A DNA stretch of 64,000 nt from positions 2,542,001 through 2,606,000 of the forward strand of contig NZ_CP139559.1 of the NCBI RefSeq assembly GCF_034263275.1, written 5' to 3'. The notes under the pieces are model-generated. The model did no database searches, was not told the DNA's origin, and worked only from the letters and a program-made list of their open reading frames with translations. This document shows, in pieces, positions 35,965 to 44,793 of the stretch. A program made the position numbers and the translations under genes. The number at the start of each line of letters is the position of its first letter. Positions within the stretch are counted from its first letter, which is position 1. Origin of the DNA: Mucilaginibacter sp. cycad4 (GTDB lineage: Bacteria; Bacteroidota; Bacteroidia; Sphingobacteriales; Sphingobacteriaceae).

Positions 35965-36071
35965 CCGCTGATCATTTTTTATTTCGCTGATTTTGATGAT
36001 TTTTATTTTGAAGATTTCACTGATTGCTTCTTGATTTCACCGCTTAAGATTAGTGAAAACATGATATATCA

Positions 36072-36431
36072 TTAAACCAGTTTACCCGTTTTAACAGCAT
36101 CCTGCAAATTGCGTACCTTAAATTTAGGCGTATAGCAATATTGGGCCAATTGTTTAACCCACGTAGTATTGTAGCCAAACATCAGTTTAATAACTTTCAC
36201 CCGGGTTGAACCTTTGGGATAGCCATATTTATACCAACTGAATTTAGATGGATCTATATTGAACTGTTCGGCAAAATCGGCAAGAAAAAGGTCTATCTCA
36301 ATATCAAAAATATCCAGATCAAGATCGATACTGGTATCGAGGTTCAGGCTGCGCGGATCAACCTTATGGATCTTATACCTGTTGCAATAATCAACTATAA
36401 ATTCTTTTAAGGGTGGCAGTATCTCTTCCAT
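36072..36431 (-). CDS. DUF1493 family protein
   Basis: 119-residue acidic protein: LKEFIVDYCNRYKIHKVDPR, then DTSIDLDLDIFDIEIDLFLA, which has the acyl-carrier-protein-like D-x-D-L-D-I-x-D pattern of DUF1493. The family resembles acyl-carrier-like regulators, but no Ser for phosphopantetheine is evident. Function unknown. Stands alone. Confidence 0.7.
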   Translation of the reverse strand: MEEILPPLKEFIVDYCNRYKIHKVDPRSLNLDTSIDLDLDIFDIEIDLFLADFAEQFNIDPSKFSWYKYGYPKGSTRVKVIKLMFGYNTTWVKQLAQYCYTPKFKVRNLQDAVKTGKLV

Positions 36432-36634
36432 TTAAACGAATGTTAATTTGACCATTTAAGTTATGAGACGTAGCTTTTGAAATAAGGTTGCATACAAATT
36501 TACTTTATTTTTAAATCACTTAAAATCAACCAAATAGTTAATAAATGTTAAATTTTCATTATTGGATAAAAGCGTTATATACCATATAATGAACCCGATG
36601 TATTATTATTGCATTAAGTAAATAGATACTTCAA

Positions 36635-37351
36635 ATGAACCTAAAAGTAATTGCCTTTGATGCCGATGATACCCTTTGGGTAAATGAGCCGTATTTTCAA
36701 AGTACAGAAGAAAGATTTTGCAGCCTGCTCGAAAATTTTTCACCTCAGCATACCATTTCCAAAGAGCTTTTTAAGGTTGAGGTTGATAACCTGCCGCTTT
36801 ATGGCTACGGGATTAAAGGCTATATCCTTAGCATGATAGAAGCGGCGCTAAGTATTTCTGAAAAAAATATCAGCGTTGATGTAGTGGAAACCATATTGCA
36901 ATATGGCAAGGATATGCTTAATCAACCGATAGAGCTACTAAACGAGGTAGAACATGTTCTATCCTCACTAAAAGACCATTACAGGCTGGTGGTTGCTACC
37001 AAAGGCGATCTGCTTGACCAGGAACGCAAGCTAAAAAAATCGGGGCTGGCACATTACTTTCACCATATCGAGATCATGAGCGATAAAAAAGAGGATGATT
37101 ATATCAAGCTGATCAAACACCTTGACATCAATCCCGATGAATTTATGATGATCGGTAATTCCTTAAAATCGGATGTGATGCCGGTGATCAATATCGGCGG
37201 TCACGCTGTTCACGTCCCATATCATACAACATGGGCACACGAACATGTGGAGACCGTTTTAACTCACGAAAACTTTAAACAGGTGGATAAGATCAGTGAG
37301 GTCTTGGAGTTTGTTTTGAAGGCCAGAGTCCGAAAGTCGGAAAGTCCGTGA
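36635..37351 (+). CDS. HAD family hydrolase (YjjG-like)
   Basis: 238 residues. Motif I FDADDTLWVNE (Asp9, Asp11), motif II VVATKGD, Lys in motif III (RKLKKSGL) and motif IV MIGNSLKSDV are all present. Probably a small-molecule or nucleotide phosphatase. No operon partner; followed by an intergenic repeat cluster. Confidence 0.82.
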   Translation: MNLKVIAFDADDTLWVNEPYFQSTEERFCSLLENFSPQHTISKELFKVEVDNLPLYGYGIKGYILSMIEAALSISEKNISVDVVETILQYGKDMLNQPIELLNEVEHVLSSLKDHYRLVVATKGDLLDQERKLKKSGLAHYFHHIEIMSDKKEDDYIKLIKHLDINPDEFMMIGNSLKSDVMPVINIGGHAVHVPYHTTWAHEHVETVLTHENFKQVDKISEVLEFVLKARVRKSESP

Positions 37352-37503
37352 GTCGGAAAGATAGCTTTACGTAAGCACTAATCATAACCAGACTTCCTGA
37401 CTTATTTCCAGAAACTTTCTGTCTTTCGGACTTGCCAACTTGCGGACTTCCGGACTTATTCTTTTCTATCTTTCGGACATCCGACTTCCGGACTTTCCGA
37501 CTC
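37326..37503. repeat. GTCCGAAAGTC / GGACTTCCGAC repeat cluster
   Basis: The arms 37326-37363 and 37467-37503 are imperfect inverted repeats built from GTCGGAAAGTCC-like units; more units (GGACTTGC, GGACTTCC) lie between. The cluster separates two convergent genes, covering the last codons of one and the stop of the other. Such repeats could act as a bidirectional terminator or be a dispersed genomic repeat; other copies cannot be checked here. Confidence 0.6.
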
Positions 37504-38015
37504 TAAATACTTTTCTCCATTACTATCAGTTCGATATGCTGTTTGGCATCACCAAAACGGCCGTGAGCGTGAAAGGGCTGTATTTCGCCTGTTGGTTGGT
37601 AGCCACGGCGTTCATACCAGCTTATCAGTTCAAAACGGGTGCTGATTACTGTCATGGTTAAGGTATCGCAGTTGTATTTACGTGCATAAACTTCCGCTTC
37701 TTCTATCAGCGCGCGGCCCACACCCTTATTCTGCAACAATGGCGATACACTAAACATGCCGACATACAGCCTTGGAGACCTGACTTCAAGATAAACGGTA
37801 CCGGTAATATTGCGCTCCTCATCGATATGTTTTAAAATGATAATATTTTCATCATTCATATAACCGGCAAGAGTTTCTTCATCTATACGGGCACCGCCAA
37901 TTAAGTCGGCCTCAGTTGTCCATCCCTGTTTGGAGCTTTCGCCACGATAAGCACTATTTACTAAAACGTTAAGTTCGGTAACATCGGCAAGGGTGGCTTG
38001 TATTATTGCAGACAT
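37503..38015 (-). CDS. GNAT family N-acetyltransferase
   Basis: 170 residues. The acetyl-CoA-binding motif is LQNKGVGRALIEEAEVYARK (Q-x-x-G-x-G), preceded by LYVGMFSVSP and followed by LISWYERRGYQPTG, all standard GNAT elements. Substrate unknown. Its stop lies at the edge of the repeat cluster. Confidence 0.85.
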   Translation of the reverse strand: MSAIIQATLADVTELNVLVNSAYRGESSKQGWTTEADLIGGARIDEETLAGYMNDENIIILKHIDEERNITGTVYLEVRSPRLYVGMFSVSPLLQNKGVGRALIEEAEVYARKYNCDTLTMTVISTRFELISWYERRGYQPTGEIQPFHAHGRFGDAKQHIELIVMEKSI

Positions 38016-38189
38016 ATAATTTAATTAAGGACGCCAAAGGTAGTATTTACGGATTTCTAATAAAAGGCTACAAGCCATAATTTTAAAGTATGTGTACTTA
38101 TATCAAATGACATTAAAAAAGCTATTCGTTTTAAAACCAAGCTGTATATTTAGTAGTTAATAACACATCTGTTTATATTAAATCCCGCC

Positions 38190-39095
38190 ATGGCTTTTAT
38201 AGATTATTACAAAGTATTAGAGCTTGACAAAAATGCATCCGAAAAGGACATTAAAAATGCTTACCGTAAACTGGCCCGCAAATATCACCCCGATCTTAAT
38301 CCGAATGACGAAGAAGCCCATAAAAAGTTCCAGCAGTTAAACGAAGCAAATGAAGTATTAAGTGACCCCGGGAAGCGGAAGAAATACGACAAATATGGCG
38401 AGAACTGGCAGCATGGCGAAGCATACGAACAACAGGCGCGCCAACAGGCTGGTACGCATGGCGGTTTTGGTAGTTATGGCGATTTTAGCGGAGCCGAAGG
38501 ATTTGGAAGTGACGATTTTTCAGATTTCTTTCAATCAATGTTTGGCGGTGCAGGAGGCGCACGCGGCGGCAGGCAGGCAAAATACCGGGGGCAGGATTAT
38601 AACGCCTCACTAAGCTTAAATCTTCGCGATATCCTTGAAACACATAAGCAAACGTTGACCGTTAACGGCAAAAACATCCGGATAACCATACCTGCAGGTA
38701 TCGAAAACGGGCAAACTATCAAAATAGCCGGACACGGCGCTCCGGGTGTAAACGGTGGCCCCGCCGGCGACTTATATATTCAATTTACTATTGCCCCTGA
38801 TGCAAATTTTAAACGCGACGGAAATAATTTGTACACCACCCTGAAACTTGACCTATATACCGCAGTTTTAGGAGGTGAAGTAACTGCCGATACATTAAAC
38901 GGTAAGGTTAAAGTGAAAGTAAAACCTGAAACCCAAAACGGCACCAAAGTAAAGCTCAAGGGCAAAGGCATACCTGTTTATAAAAAAGAGAATGAATTTG
39001 GCGATCTGTACCTGACCTACGATATCCAAACCCCAACCAACCTTACCGAAAAACAAAAGCAATTGTTTGAAGAACTGGCAAAATCATCAACCTAA
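38190..39095 (+). CDS. cbpA: CbpA-type DnaJ co-chaperone
   Basis: J-domain protein of 301 residues: residues 1-70 are a J domain with the essential HPD at 33-35; residues 85-135 are a Gly/Phe-rich linker; the rest is two DnaJ C-terminal substrate-binding domains ([40 protein letters not shown]). There is no zinc-finger, as in CbpA. It stimulates DnaK and can bind DNA in other bacteria. The next gene, 12 bases away, encodes its modulator, which supports the call. Confidence 0.87.
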   Translation: MAFIDYYKVLELDKNASEKDIKNAYRKLARKYHPDLNPNDEEAHKKFQQLNEANEVLSDPGKRKKYDKYGENWQHGEAYEQQARQQAGTHGGFGSYGDFSGAEGFGSDDFSDFFQSMFGGAGGARGGRQAKYRGQDYNASLSLNLRDILETHKQTLTVNGKNIRITIPAGIENGQTIKIAGHGAPGVNGGPAGDLYIQFTIAPDANFKRDGNNLYTTLKLDLYTAVLGGEVTADTLNGKVKVKVKPETQNGTKVKLKGKGIPVYKKENEFGDLYLTYDIQTPTNLTEKQKQLFEELAKSST

Positions 39096-39107
39096 ATTAA
39101 ACGCATT

Positions 39108-39398
39108 ATGAAAACAGCAGAATTAATAGCAGCAAACGATTTTTGTGTATATCATAATGTTGAATACACGTTCATCACATCCTTACATGAGGCAGGCCTG
39201 GTTGAGGTTAATATCATTAATGAAACCATCTTCATCCCTCAAACTGAACTTCAAAAGCTGGAAAAACTGGTAAGCCTGCACGAATTGGATATCAACATAG
39301 CAGGTATTGAGGCTATCTTCCACCTGCTTGAGCGGGTTGAAAAATTACAGGAAGATATGCGGTATTTAAAAAACAGGTTGAGTTTGTATGAGGATTAA
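39108..39398 (+). CDS. cbpM: CbpM-like chaperone modulator
   Basis: 96 residues with a MerR-like HTH fold (LIAANDFCVYHNVEYTFITS, then LHELDINIAGIEAIFHLLER and a coiled-coil tail). CbpM binds the J domain of CbpA and inhibits it. Placed directly after cbpA, as in the known pair. Confidence 0.82.
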   Translation: MKTAELIAANDFCVYHNVEYTFITSLHEAGLVEVNIINETIFIPQTELQKLEKLVSLHELDINIAGIEAIFHLLERVEKLQEDMRYLKNRLSLYED

Positions 39399-39426
39399 TT
39401 CTCCTTTTATAGGAAGATAGAGCGGG

Positions 39427-41112
39427 CTACACCAAATACTTATTCATCATCCGCTCGCTTATGATATTAGCTTCATCAATAACCCGTTCGGGATATCCCA
39501 TTGATTTGAGGATGGCGATGCCATTGGTATTTTTAAGCAGGCCCTGCTTCAGAATATAGTCAAATACAAGTACCCTTCCGTCTTTTGATTCGGAAAAGGA
39601 ATACACAACAAAATCTTCGTCGAGCAGTTCGGCCAGCTCAAGATCATGGGTTGATACAAACACAAAATTTTGGTTAGCGGTAATATACGAAAGCACTGAT
39701 TTTGCCGCAGCTATACGTTCGATGGTATTTGTACCTCTGAAAATTTCATCGATGATTACCATGCTTTTTATATCTTCTTTTCGAGAACTGTTGTCAATGA
39801 TATTTAAAATAGCCGAAGCCTGTGCCTGGAAATAACTCTTGTGCTCATCAATATTGTCGCTGGTTTTGATGCTGGTTTGTATTTTGAGAAAGGGAGCGCT
39901 GTAAGCTTTTGCACAGCTTGTAAATATGGTTTGAGAGAGTAGCGTATTTAAGGCAAGTGCTTTAATAAATGTAGTTTTGCCCGACATGTTTGATCCTGTG
40001 ATCAATGCTCCCCTGTCTGCATCAGTAGTATAAAGGGAATTGGTTACACAGTTAGCCACTAATGGATGGAAAAGTTCGGTAATTTCTATTTTGCCATCAA
40101 CACCAGTAAATTCGGGCTTCGAATAAAGAGGCATACCGTCACGTACCGATTGTATAGCTATCAGCGTATCAGCCCGGCCAATAAACTTATACACTTCTTT
40201 AATATCATCGCGGTATTTACTAACCTGTTTTAATGATGATACATAGGTATTGGGCTCAATCACAAAAAGCAGCTTAAACAAGTGAAAGGCTGCGTAAGCA
40301 ATGTCACTTGTGCTATTCACAAAGCTGCACTCTATAGTTACAAACTTAAGCGCTTGTTTTAAACCCATTAGGTTAGTAAGAGACTGCTTTACCACCGGTA
40401 CCTGGCCAAATTTTCCGCTTTTTACTAAGGCTACTGCAACCTTATACATGATCAATAATTGCGGTAACGATTTGGTATATCCTGAAATAGCCTCGCGGTT
40501 GCTGAAGTAAATAACCATGTTGTACGCAAACAACAACAGTAAAAAAATGAAGCTGAAAATGTTAGGAATAACAATAAGCGATAATAAGGTAGCCAGGATC
40601 AGAAACGGTGAAACCTTTATATAAAAATTCATTACTGATGCAAATACCGGCTCATGTACCTTGAGAAAAAGATCGGCTATAAAATAAGCATGGGTGTGGT
40701 TAAGCTTTGATAATTCCACTTCCAGCATTTCGCGGCCGGGTATATCCATATTAAGATCCTCAACATCATTATCAAGGTCATGCAAAACATCAATGTCAGT
40801 TGTGGGATGGTGCAATAAATTAAACAGGTATTGTTTACCTGGTTTGCTGTTTGTTCTGTCGATATAATTGAAAACGCTTACCAGGTCAAGATCGTCAGCT
40901 GTTTGTGCCGAAAGCTTATTTTCACTATTTGCCGAATCCAGGTAAATCTTTATTAAATCAAAGTTCCGGCGGGCGTTAACCGGTTTGCCCCACTTCCCCT
41001 GAATTTTTATCAGCCTCTTTTTTGCCCAGCGTAATTTATCATAATACGACTTGATATAAAGCATTCCAATTATGATAATGACAACTATCGCAGAAAAGAC
41101 AAAGTAATACAT
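39427..41112 (-). CDS. Membrane-anchored MutS-like ATPase
   Basis: 561 residues. The N-terminus is a membrane helix (FSAIVVIIIIGMLYI), and two more hydrophobic stretches lie near residues 175-210 (FLILATLLSLIVIPNIFSFI, FLLLLFAYNMVIYF). The C-terminal domain is a MutS-type ATPase: Walker A TGSNMSGKTTF near residue 375, Walker B MVIIDEIFRGTN, then the VSTHD switch. MutS domain I (mismatch recognition) is absent. Such proteins are known in Bacteroidota as MutS-related; their substrate is unclear, and membrane anchoring argues against classic mismatch repair. Confidence 0.82.
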   Translation of the reverse strand: MYYFVFSAIVVIIIIGMLYIKSYYDKLRWAKKRLIKIQGKWGKPVNARRNFDLIKIYLDSANSENKLSAQTADDLDLVSVFNYIDRTNSKPGKQYLFNLLHHPTTDIDVLHDLDNDVEDLNMDIPGREMLEVELSKLNHTHAYFIADLFLKVHEPVFASVMNFYIKVSPFLILATLLSLIVIPNIFSFIFLLLLFAYNMVIYFSNREAISGYTKSLPQLLIMYKVAVALVKSGKFGQVPVVKQSLTNLMGLKQALKFVTIECSFVNSTSDIAYAAFHLFKLLFVIEPNTYVSSLKQVSKYRDDIKEVYKFIGRADTLIAIQSVRDGMPLYSKPEFTGVDGKIEITELFHPLVANCVTNSLYTTDADRGALITGSNMSGKTTFIKALALNTLLSQTIFTSCAKAYSAPFLKIQTSIKTSDNIDEHKSYFQAQASAILNIIDNSSRKEDIKSMVIIDEIFRGTNTIERIAAAKSVLSYITANQNFVFVSTHDLELAELLDEDFVVYSFSESKDGRVLVFDYILKQGLLKNTNGIAILKSMGYPERVIDEANIISERMMNKYLV

Positions 41113-41204
41113 GTCTAAAAATATAAAATTTTAATTAAACCAACTTATCCATCGCCAGTCATAATTGTGTATTACAATTCAGGTATTAACTAAAATTTAC
41201 GACC

Positions 41205-41486
41205 ATGAAATTTATCCGATTTTCAATAATAGCTTTTGTGATGATGTTTTCATTTCAATTTGCAAAAGCGCAAAGCATAAGTATAAGCGCACATTTTGGC
41301 CGTCCTTATCATAGGGTAGTTTACACAAGCGGATATTACGGAACACCTGTTTACTATGGCCGTGATGTTTATTATGACCGTCCTGTTTATTATGGCCGTC
41401 CGCGCTATTACGCAACAAGATATTATGACGCACCGGTATACTATCACAGGCACTACCGTGTTCATCGTTACTACAGGCACTGGTAA
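41205..41486 (+). CDS. Secreted Tyr/Arg/His-rich repeat protein
   Basis: 93 residues: signal peptide ending AKAQ (residue 23), then repeats of the type YYGxPVYYGRxVYYDRP and a His/Arg/Tyr-rich end (YYHRHYRVHRYYRHW). Low complexity with near-regular YY spacing suggests a structural or surface-coating role, perhaps metal or polymer binding. No family recognised. Followed by an intrinsic terminator, which supports a real gene. Confidence 0.6.
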   Translation: MKFIRFSIIAFVMMFSFQFAKAQSISISAHFGRPYHRVVYTSGYYGTPVYYGRDVYYDRPVYYGRPRYYATRYYDAPVYYHRHYRVHRYYRHW

Positions 41487-41493
41487 AACCATA

Positions 41494-41517
41494 AAGCCTC
41501 CGGCAATCCGGAGGCTT
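41494..41517 (+). terminator. Intrinsic terminator after Tyr-rich protein gene
   Basis: Perfect 10-bp stem AAGCCTCCGG / CCGGAGGCTT with a CAAT loop, 7 bases after the stop, followed by a short CTTATA tail. Confidence 0.8.
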
Positions 41518-41638
41518 CTTATAATAGCAACTACGCCAGCATAAAATGGCTCTCTAATGGATTAACAGATACTATTTAAATCTGCAATGTTAAACCCTGT
41601 TAAAAGGAAATCATTGCTCAAATCGCAGTCTATGCCTC

Positions 41639-42415
41639 TTACTTTAACCTATCCTTAAAAAAAGAATGCAATGCCTGTTGTGTAAATTCCGATAAAACCA
41701 GTTCTCCGCTTATAGCCGCACGTTGTTTAAGCAAATCATCCCAATTGGGAGTGCCTTCCCAAAGTGCCTGTTTTAAACCGGCAAGTGCTGCCGGGTTATA
41801 TGAAGCTAATTTTTGAGTAAGCTCATATACAGCTGCATCAAGTGTTGGGGTATCTTCATAAACTTCGTTGTACAAGCCATTTTGTTTTGCCCATTGGGCA
41901 GTTTGAAAATCAGCAGCCCTGATTGTTAGCTGGGAAAATGCAGATATCCCTGTTTTACGGATCACAGCCGGTGCTATTACAAAGGGGCCAATACCTATAG
42001 TGAGCTCGCTTAACTTTATTGATGCTGCCTCGCTGGCCAGGCAATAATCGGCGGCGGCAGCAAGGCCAACCCCTCCACCAACTGCTTTACCCTGTACCCT
42101 CGCAATTATTATTTTAGGGCACTTTCGGCAGGCACTGATCACGTTGGAAAACCCTTCAAAGAATAACGCACCGGCTTCCTTATCCTTAATCTGCAACAGT
42201 TCGTCAAAGCTTGCGCCCGCGCAAAAAGTACGATTGCCCGCACTCTGTAAAACAATGACTTTTGTTTCCGGATCATTACCGGCATTGAACACAGCATCTG
42301 CAAGTTGTTTTAGCAGCGCCGAAGGCAGGGAATTTTGCGCCGGATGATAAAAACTAATCGTAGTTACACCATCTGGCTCATTTGCGATGGATACATTTCC
42401 GTTTTCGGCAGACAT
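41639..42415 (-). CDS. Enoyl-CoA hydratase/isomerase family protein
   Basis: 258-residue crotonase-fold protein. The oxyanion-hole segments are NRTFCAGASFDELL and KAVGGGVGLAAAADYCLASE. The position of the catalytic Glu residues suggests a hydratase or isomerase, but the substrate cannot be assigned. Single gene; possible role in fatty-acid or amino-acid breakdown. Confidence 0.8.
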   Translation of the reverse strand: MSAENGNVSIANEPDGVTTISFYHPAQNSLPSALLKQLADAVFNAGNDPETKVIVLQSAGNRTFCAGASFDELLQIKDKEAGALFFEGFSNVISACRKCPKIIIARVQGKAVGGGVGLAAAADYCLASEAASIKLSELTIGIGPFVIAPAVIRKTGISAFSQLTIRAADFQTAQWAKQNGLYNEVYEDTPTLDAAVYELTQKLASYNPAALAGLKQALWEGTPNWDDLLKQRAAISGELVLSEFTQQALHSFFKDRLK

Positions 42416-42501
42416 ATTTTATGTTTTATATCAAGAGGTTTTCCAGCCAATATCAGAAGTATTTATGTCAAGTGCAATTTTGAGCGTAAATAAACAAACG
42501 C

Positions 42502-44169
42502 CTATTTTCCAAGCAAAGGCAGCTCAAAATAAAAAGTAGCGCCTTCGCCAAGCTCGCTTTCAACCCCTATATCACCATTATGATTATTAATAATTTCGGC
42601 CGAGATATAAAGCCCCATACCAAGGCCGCTCGTCATAAATTTTTTATCCTCAACACGATAAAACCGTTCAAAAATATGCTCGATCTGCGCGGCCGACAGC
42701 CCGATGCCAAAATCAGTTACTGATACACGTACCTTTCCGTTTATATTTCCAGTTTCAATAATGATATTTTTATTTTCAGTTGAATATTTTACAGAGTTAT
42801 TAATGAAGTTTACGAGTACCTGTTCCAGGCGCCCGGCATTTCCATCTATAAAAAAATCATTCTCTGATTTATTAATAAAATTAAATTCAGGGTAAAGATG
42901 AATGGCGCTTTCCAAAGTTGACGCTACCAGGTCACGAAGGTTTACTTCCGCCATGGCATATTCAAGCCCCCCCGCATGAATTTTGCTTACATCAAGCAAA
43001 TCGTTAACCAAACGCTGAAGCTTATTTAAAGCGGTCCCAGCTTTTTCGATATATTGTTTTACCATTGAAGGCACTTCCTCTTTTTTATAAGCGGAAATAA
43101 GCTGCAAATACCCTTTTAAGCTGGTTAAAGGTGTTTTAAGTTCATGGCTGGCAACACCAATAAACTCATCTTTTAAATCCAGCTGCTTTTTCTGTTCTTC
43201 AATGTCGGTAGCGGTACCTACCCAAAAAAGAATTTCTCCGTTATCATCTCTTAAAGGCACGGCACGGTTAAGGTGCCAGCGGTAGGTATTATCCCAGCGG
43301 AGGTACCTGTTTTCCAGTTCAAAAACACTCCCGCTTTTCAAAGATGCCAGGTAAACATCCATTGTTTTTTGCAGGTCCTCGGGGTGTACTATCTGTTGCC
43401 AGCCCCAGCCTGCTGTTTCACTATACCGCCGGCCTGTATAATCAAACCAGCGCTGGTTATAAAAATCAACTTCGCCGCCGGGCAGATTTGTCCAGGTCAT
43501 TTGAGGAATGTTATTAGCCAGCAGTTTAAAATGTTCCCGGCTGATAAGCAAATCATTGGTACGTGCCCTTACAGTATCTTCCAGATCATTATTCAACCTT
43601 TCGGCAATATTCTGAGCCTCTTCCAACTGATCATTTTTAATTTTGAGCTCCCATTCAGTTTCCTTTTGAGCTGTCAAATCAGTTAAGATCAAACTTAATG
43701 CTATTCCTTCATCAAGGTCAAGCGTGGTACATGATAATAAACAGGGAGTTAGCTTACCGTCCGGGCTTGATAACAAAACCTCGCCTTTACAATCGGCATT
43801 CCAGCCATCCCTGATTATCTGCTTATACTTTTCTGCCGAAACCTCAGCAACAAAATTTTTAAAATGTATGCCGATTACTTTTTCCAACGGCTCATTAACC
43901 ATAGCCGCAAAACTCGAATTACTATATAATATAATGCCTTCGCTATTCAACGTAATCGCTCCTTCGTTCATTTTTTCGATAAAAACGCGGTAGGTTTGAT
44001 CGGCCGTTTTCAAGGTATAAAGTTGGTGGCCTTCATTATCTTTAACTATAAAGGCGTCAACCTGGCCGTTACGAATAGCAGAAATGGTGTCAGTAGCTTC
44101 TTCTAACTGATATCGAAGCTCATTGTTTTCGGCAAGCAGTTGCTCGTATGTAAGTTTATCCGGCTCCAT
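42502..44169 (-). CDS. PAS-domain histidine kinase in kai operon
   Basis: 555-residue soluble sensor kinase. An N-terminal coiled coil is followed by two PAS domains (about residues 57-170 and 213-325), a HisKA domain with phospho-acceptor His342 (ASHELKTPLTSLKGYLQ) and a HATPase domain (N box, DFGIGLSAAQ, GLGMGLYIS). No membrane helices, so it senses a cytoplasmic signal. It is the last gene of the kaiC-kaiB-kaiB operon, 2 bases after the second kaiB, which suggests that it reads out or feeds the Kai proteins, like SasA in cyanobacteria although it lacks SasA's KaiB-like domain. Confidence 0.85.
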   Translation of the reverse strand: MEPDKLTYEQLLAENNELRYQLEEATDTISAIRNGQVDAFIVKDNEGHQLYTLKTADQTYRVFIEKMNEGAITLNSEGIILYSNSSFAAMVNEPLEKVIGIHFKNFVAEVSAEKYKQIIRDGWNADCKGEVLLSSPDGKLTPCLLSCTTLDLDEGIALSLILTDLTAQKETEWELKIKNDQLEEAQNIAERLNNDLEDTVRARTNDLLISREHFKLLANNIPQMTWTNLPGGEVDFYNQRWFDYTGRRYSETAGWGWQQIVHPEDLQKTMDVYLASLKSGSVFELENRYLRWDNTYRWHLNRAVPLRDDNGEILFWVGTATDIEEQKKQLDLKDEFIGVASHELKTPLTSLKGYLQLISAYKKEEVPSMVKQYIEKAGTALNKLQRLVNDLLDVSKIHAGGLEYAMAEVNLRDLVASTLESAIHLYPEFNFINKSENDFFIDGNAGRLEQVLVNFINNSVKYSTENKNIIIETGNINGKVRVSVTDFGIGLSAAQIEHIFERFYRVEDKKFMTSGLGMGLYISAEIINNHNGDIGVESELGEGATFYFELPLLGK

Positions 44170-44171
44170 AA

Positions 44172-44489
44172 TTAGCTTCCTGTATATATGCCAAGTCCTT
44201 TTAAAACTTTGCCTGTATTTGACATGTCCCCTATAAGCCTACGTTCGGCACCAGGAGATTTTTTAATGAGCAATGGCAAAGCTATGATCTGTTCATCCCG
44301 GGCAATAAACGGTTGCTGATAAACATCAACTATCTCCAGTTCGTAATTATCCTTAAGATATTGCTCACAAATAATTTTTAAGTTGGCTACGGCCCTGACA
44401 GAATTGGGCGATGCTCCAATTACAAATAAACGCAATCGAAAAAACTGACTTTCCCCGTCATCTAAAGGCAATTGGTTTTGCTCGGTCAT
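44172..44489 (-). CDS. kaiB: KaiB family protein (second copy)
   Basis: 105 residues with the KaiB core: FFRLRLFVIGASPNSVRAVA, ICEQYLKDNYELEIVDVYQQ, then ALPLLIKKSPGAERRLIGDM. It is a thioredoxin-like/fold-switching fold in known KaiB proteins that binds KaiC. 4 bases downstream of the other copy; the two are clearly related but diverged. Both copies keep the pattern of a full-length KaiB. Confidence 0.87.
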   Translation of the reverse strand: MTEQNQLPLDDGESQFFRLRLFVIGASPNSVRAVANLKIICEQYLKDNYELEIVDVYQQPFIARDEQIIALPLLIKKSPGAERRLIGDMSNTGKVLKGLGIYTGS

Positions 44490-44493
44490 CTAA

Positions 44494-44793
44494 CTATTTA
44501 CTTACTGGTATTATATTCAATCCAACCAAAACTTTTTCCTCGTTGCTCAAGTCGCCTATTATTTTGCGAATCGGTTCAGGTACTTTTCTTACCAGCGTGG
44601 GGATTGCAAATATTTGATCCCCTTCGGCCAGTTGAGGCTGCTGCAGCAAGTCAACTACTTCAATAACATACTGACCTTTCAAATGTTCTTCGCAATATTT
44701 TTTAAGATTTGTGAGCGCGGTAACTGATTTAGCCGTTTTACCGGCTACATATAATCTTAACTCATATTTTATAACTTCATCCAGTTCCATCAT
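44494..44793 (-). CDS. kaiB: KaiB family protein (first copy)
   Basis: 99 residues: [40 protein letters not shown], then [20 protein letters not shown], the KaiB signature. Its start overlaps the kaiC stop by 4 bases (ATGA), indicating coupling. Two ATG codons lie in tandem at the start. Expected partner of the adjacent KaiC. Confidence 0.88.
   Translation of the reverse strand: MMELDEVIKYELRLYVAGKTAKSVTALTNLKKYCEEHLKGQYVIEVVDLLQQPQLAEGDQIFAIPTLVRKVPEPIRKIIGDLSNEEKVLVGLNIIPVSK

Noticed and set aside
37326..37503. Possible CRISPR array
   Set aside because: Units are too short, vary in spacing and orientation, and there are no cas genes.
43273..43686. 137-codon plus-strand frame
   Set aside because: Antisense within the PAS kinase gene of the kai operon; shadow frame.
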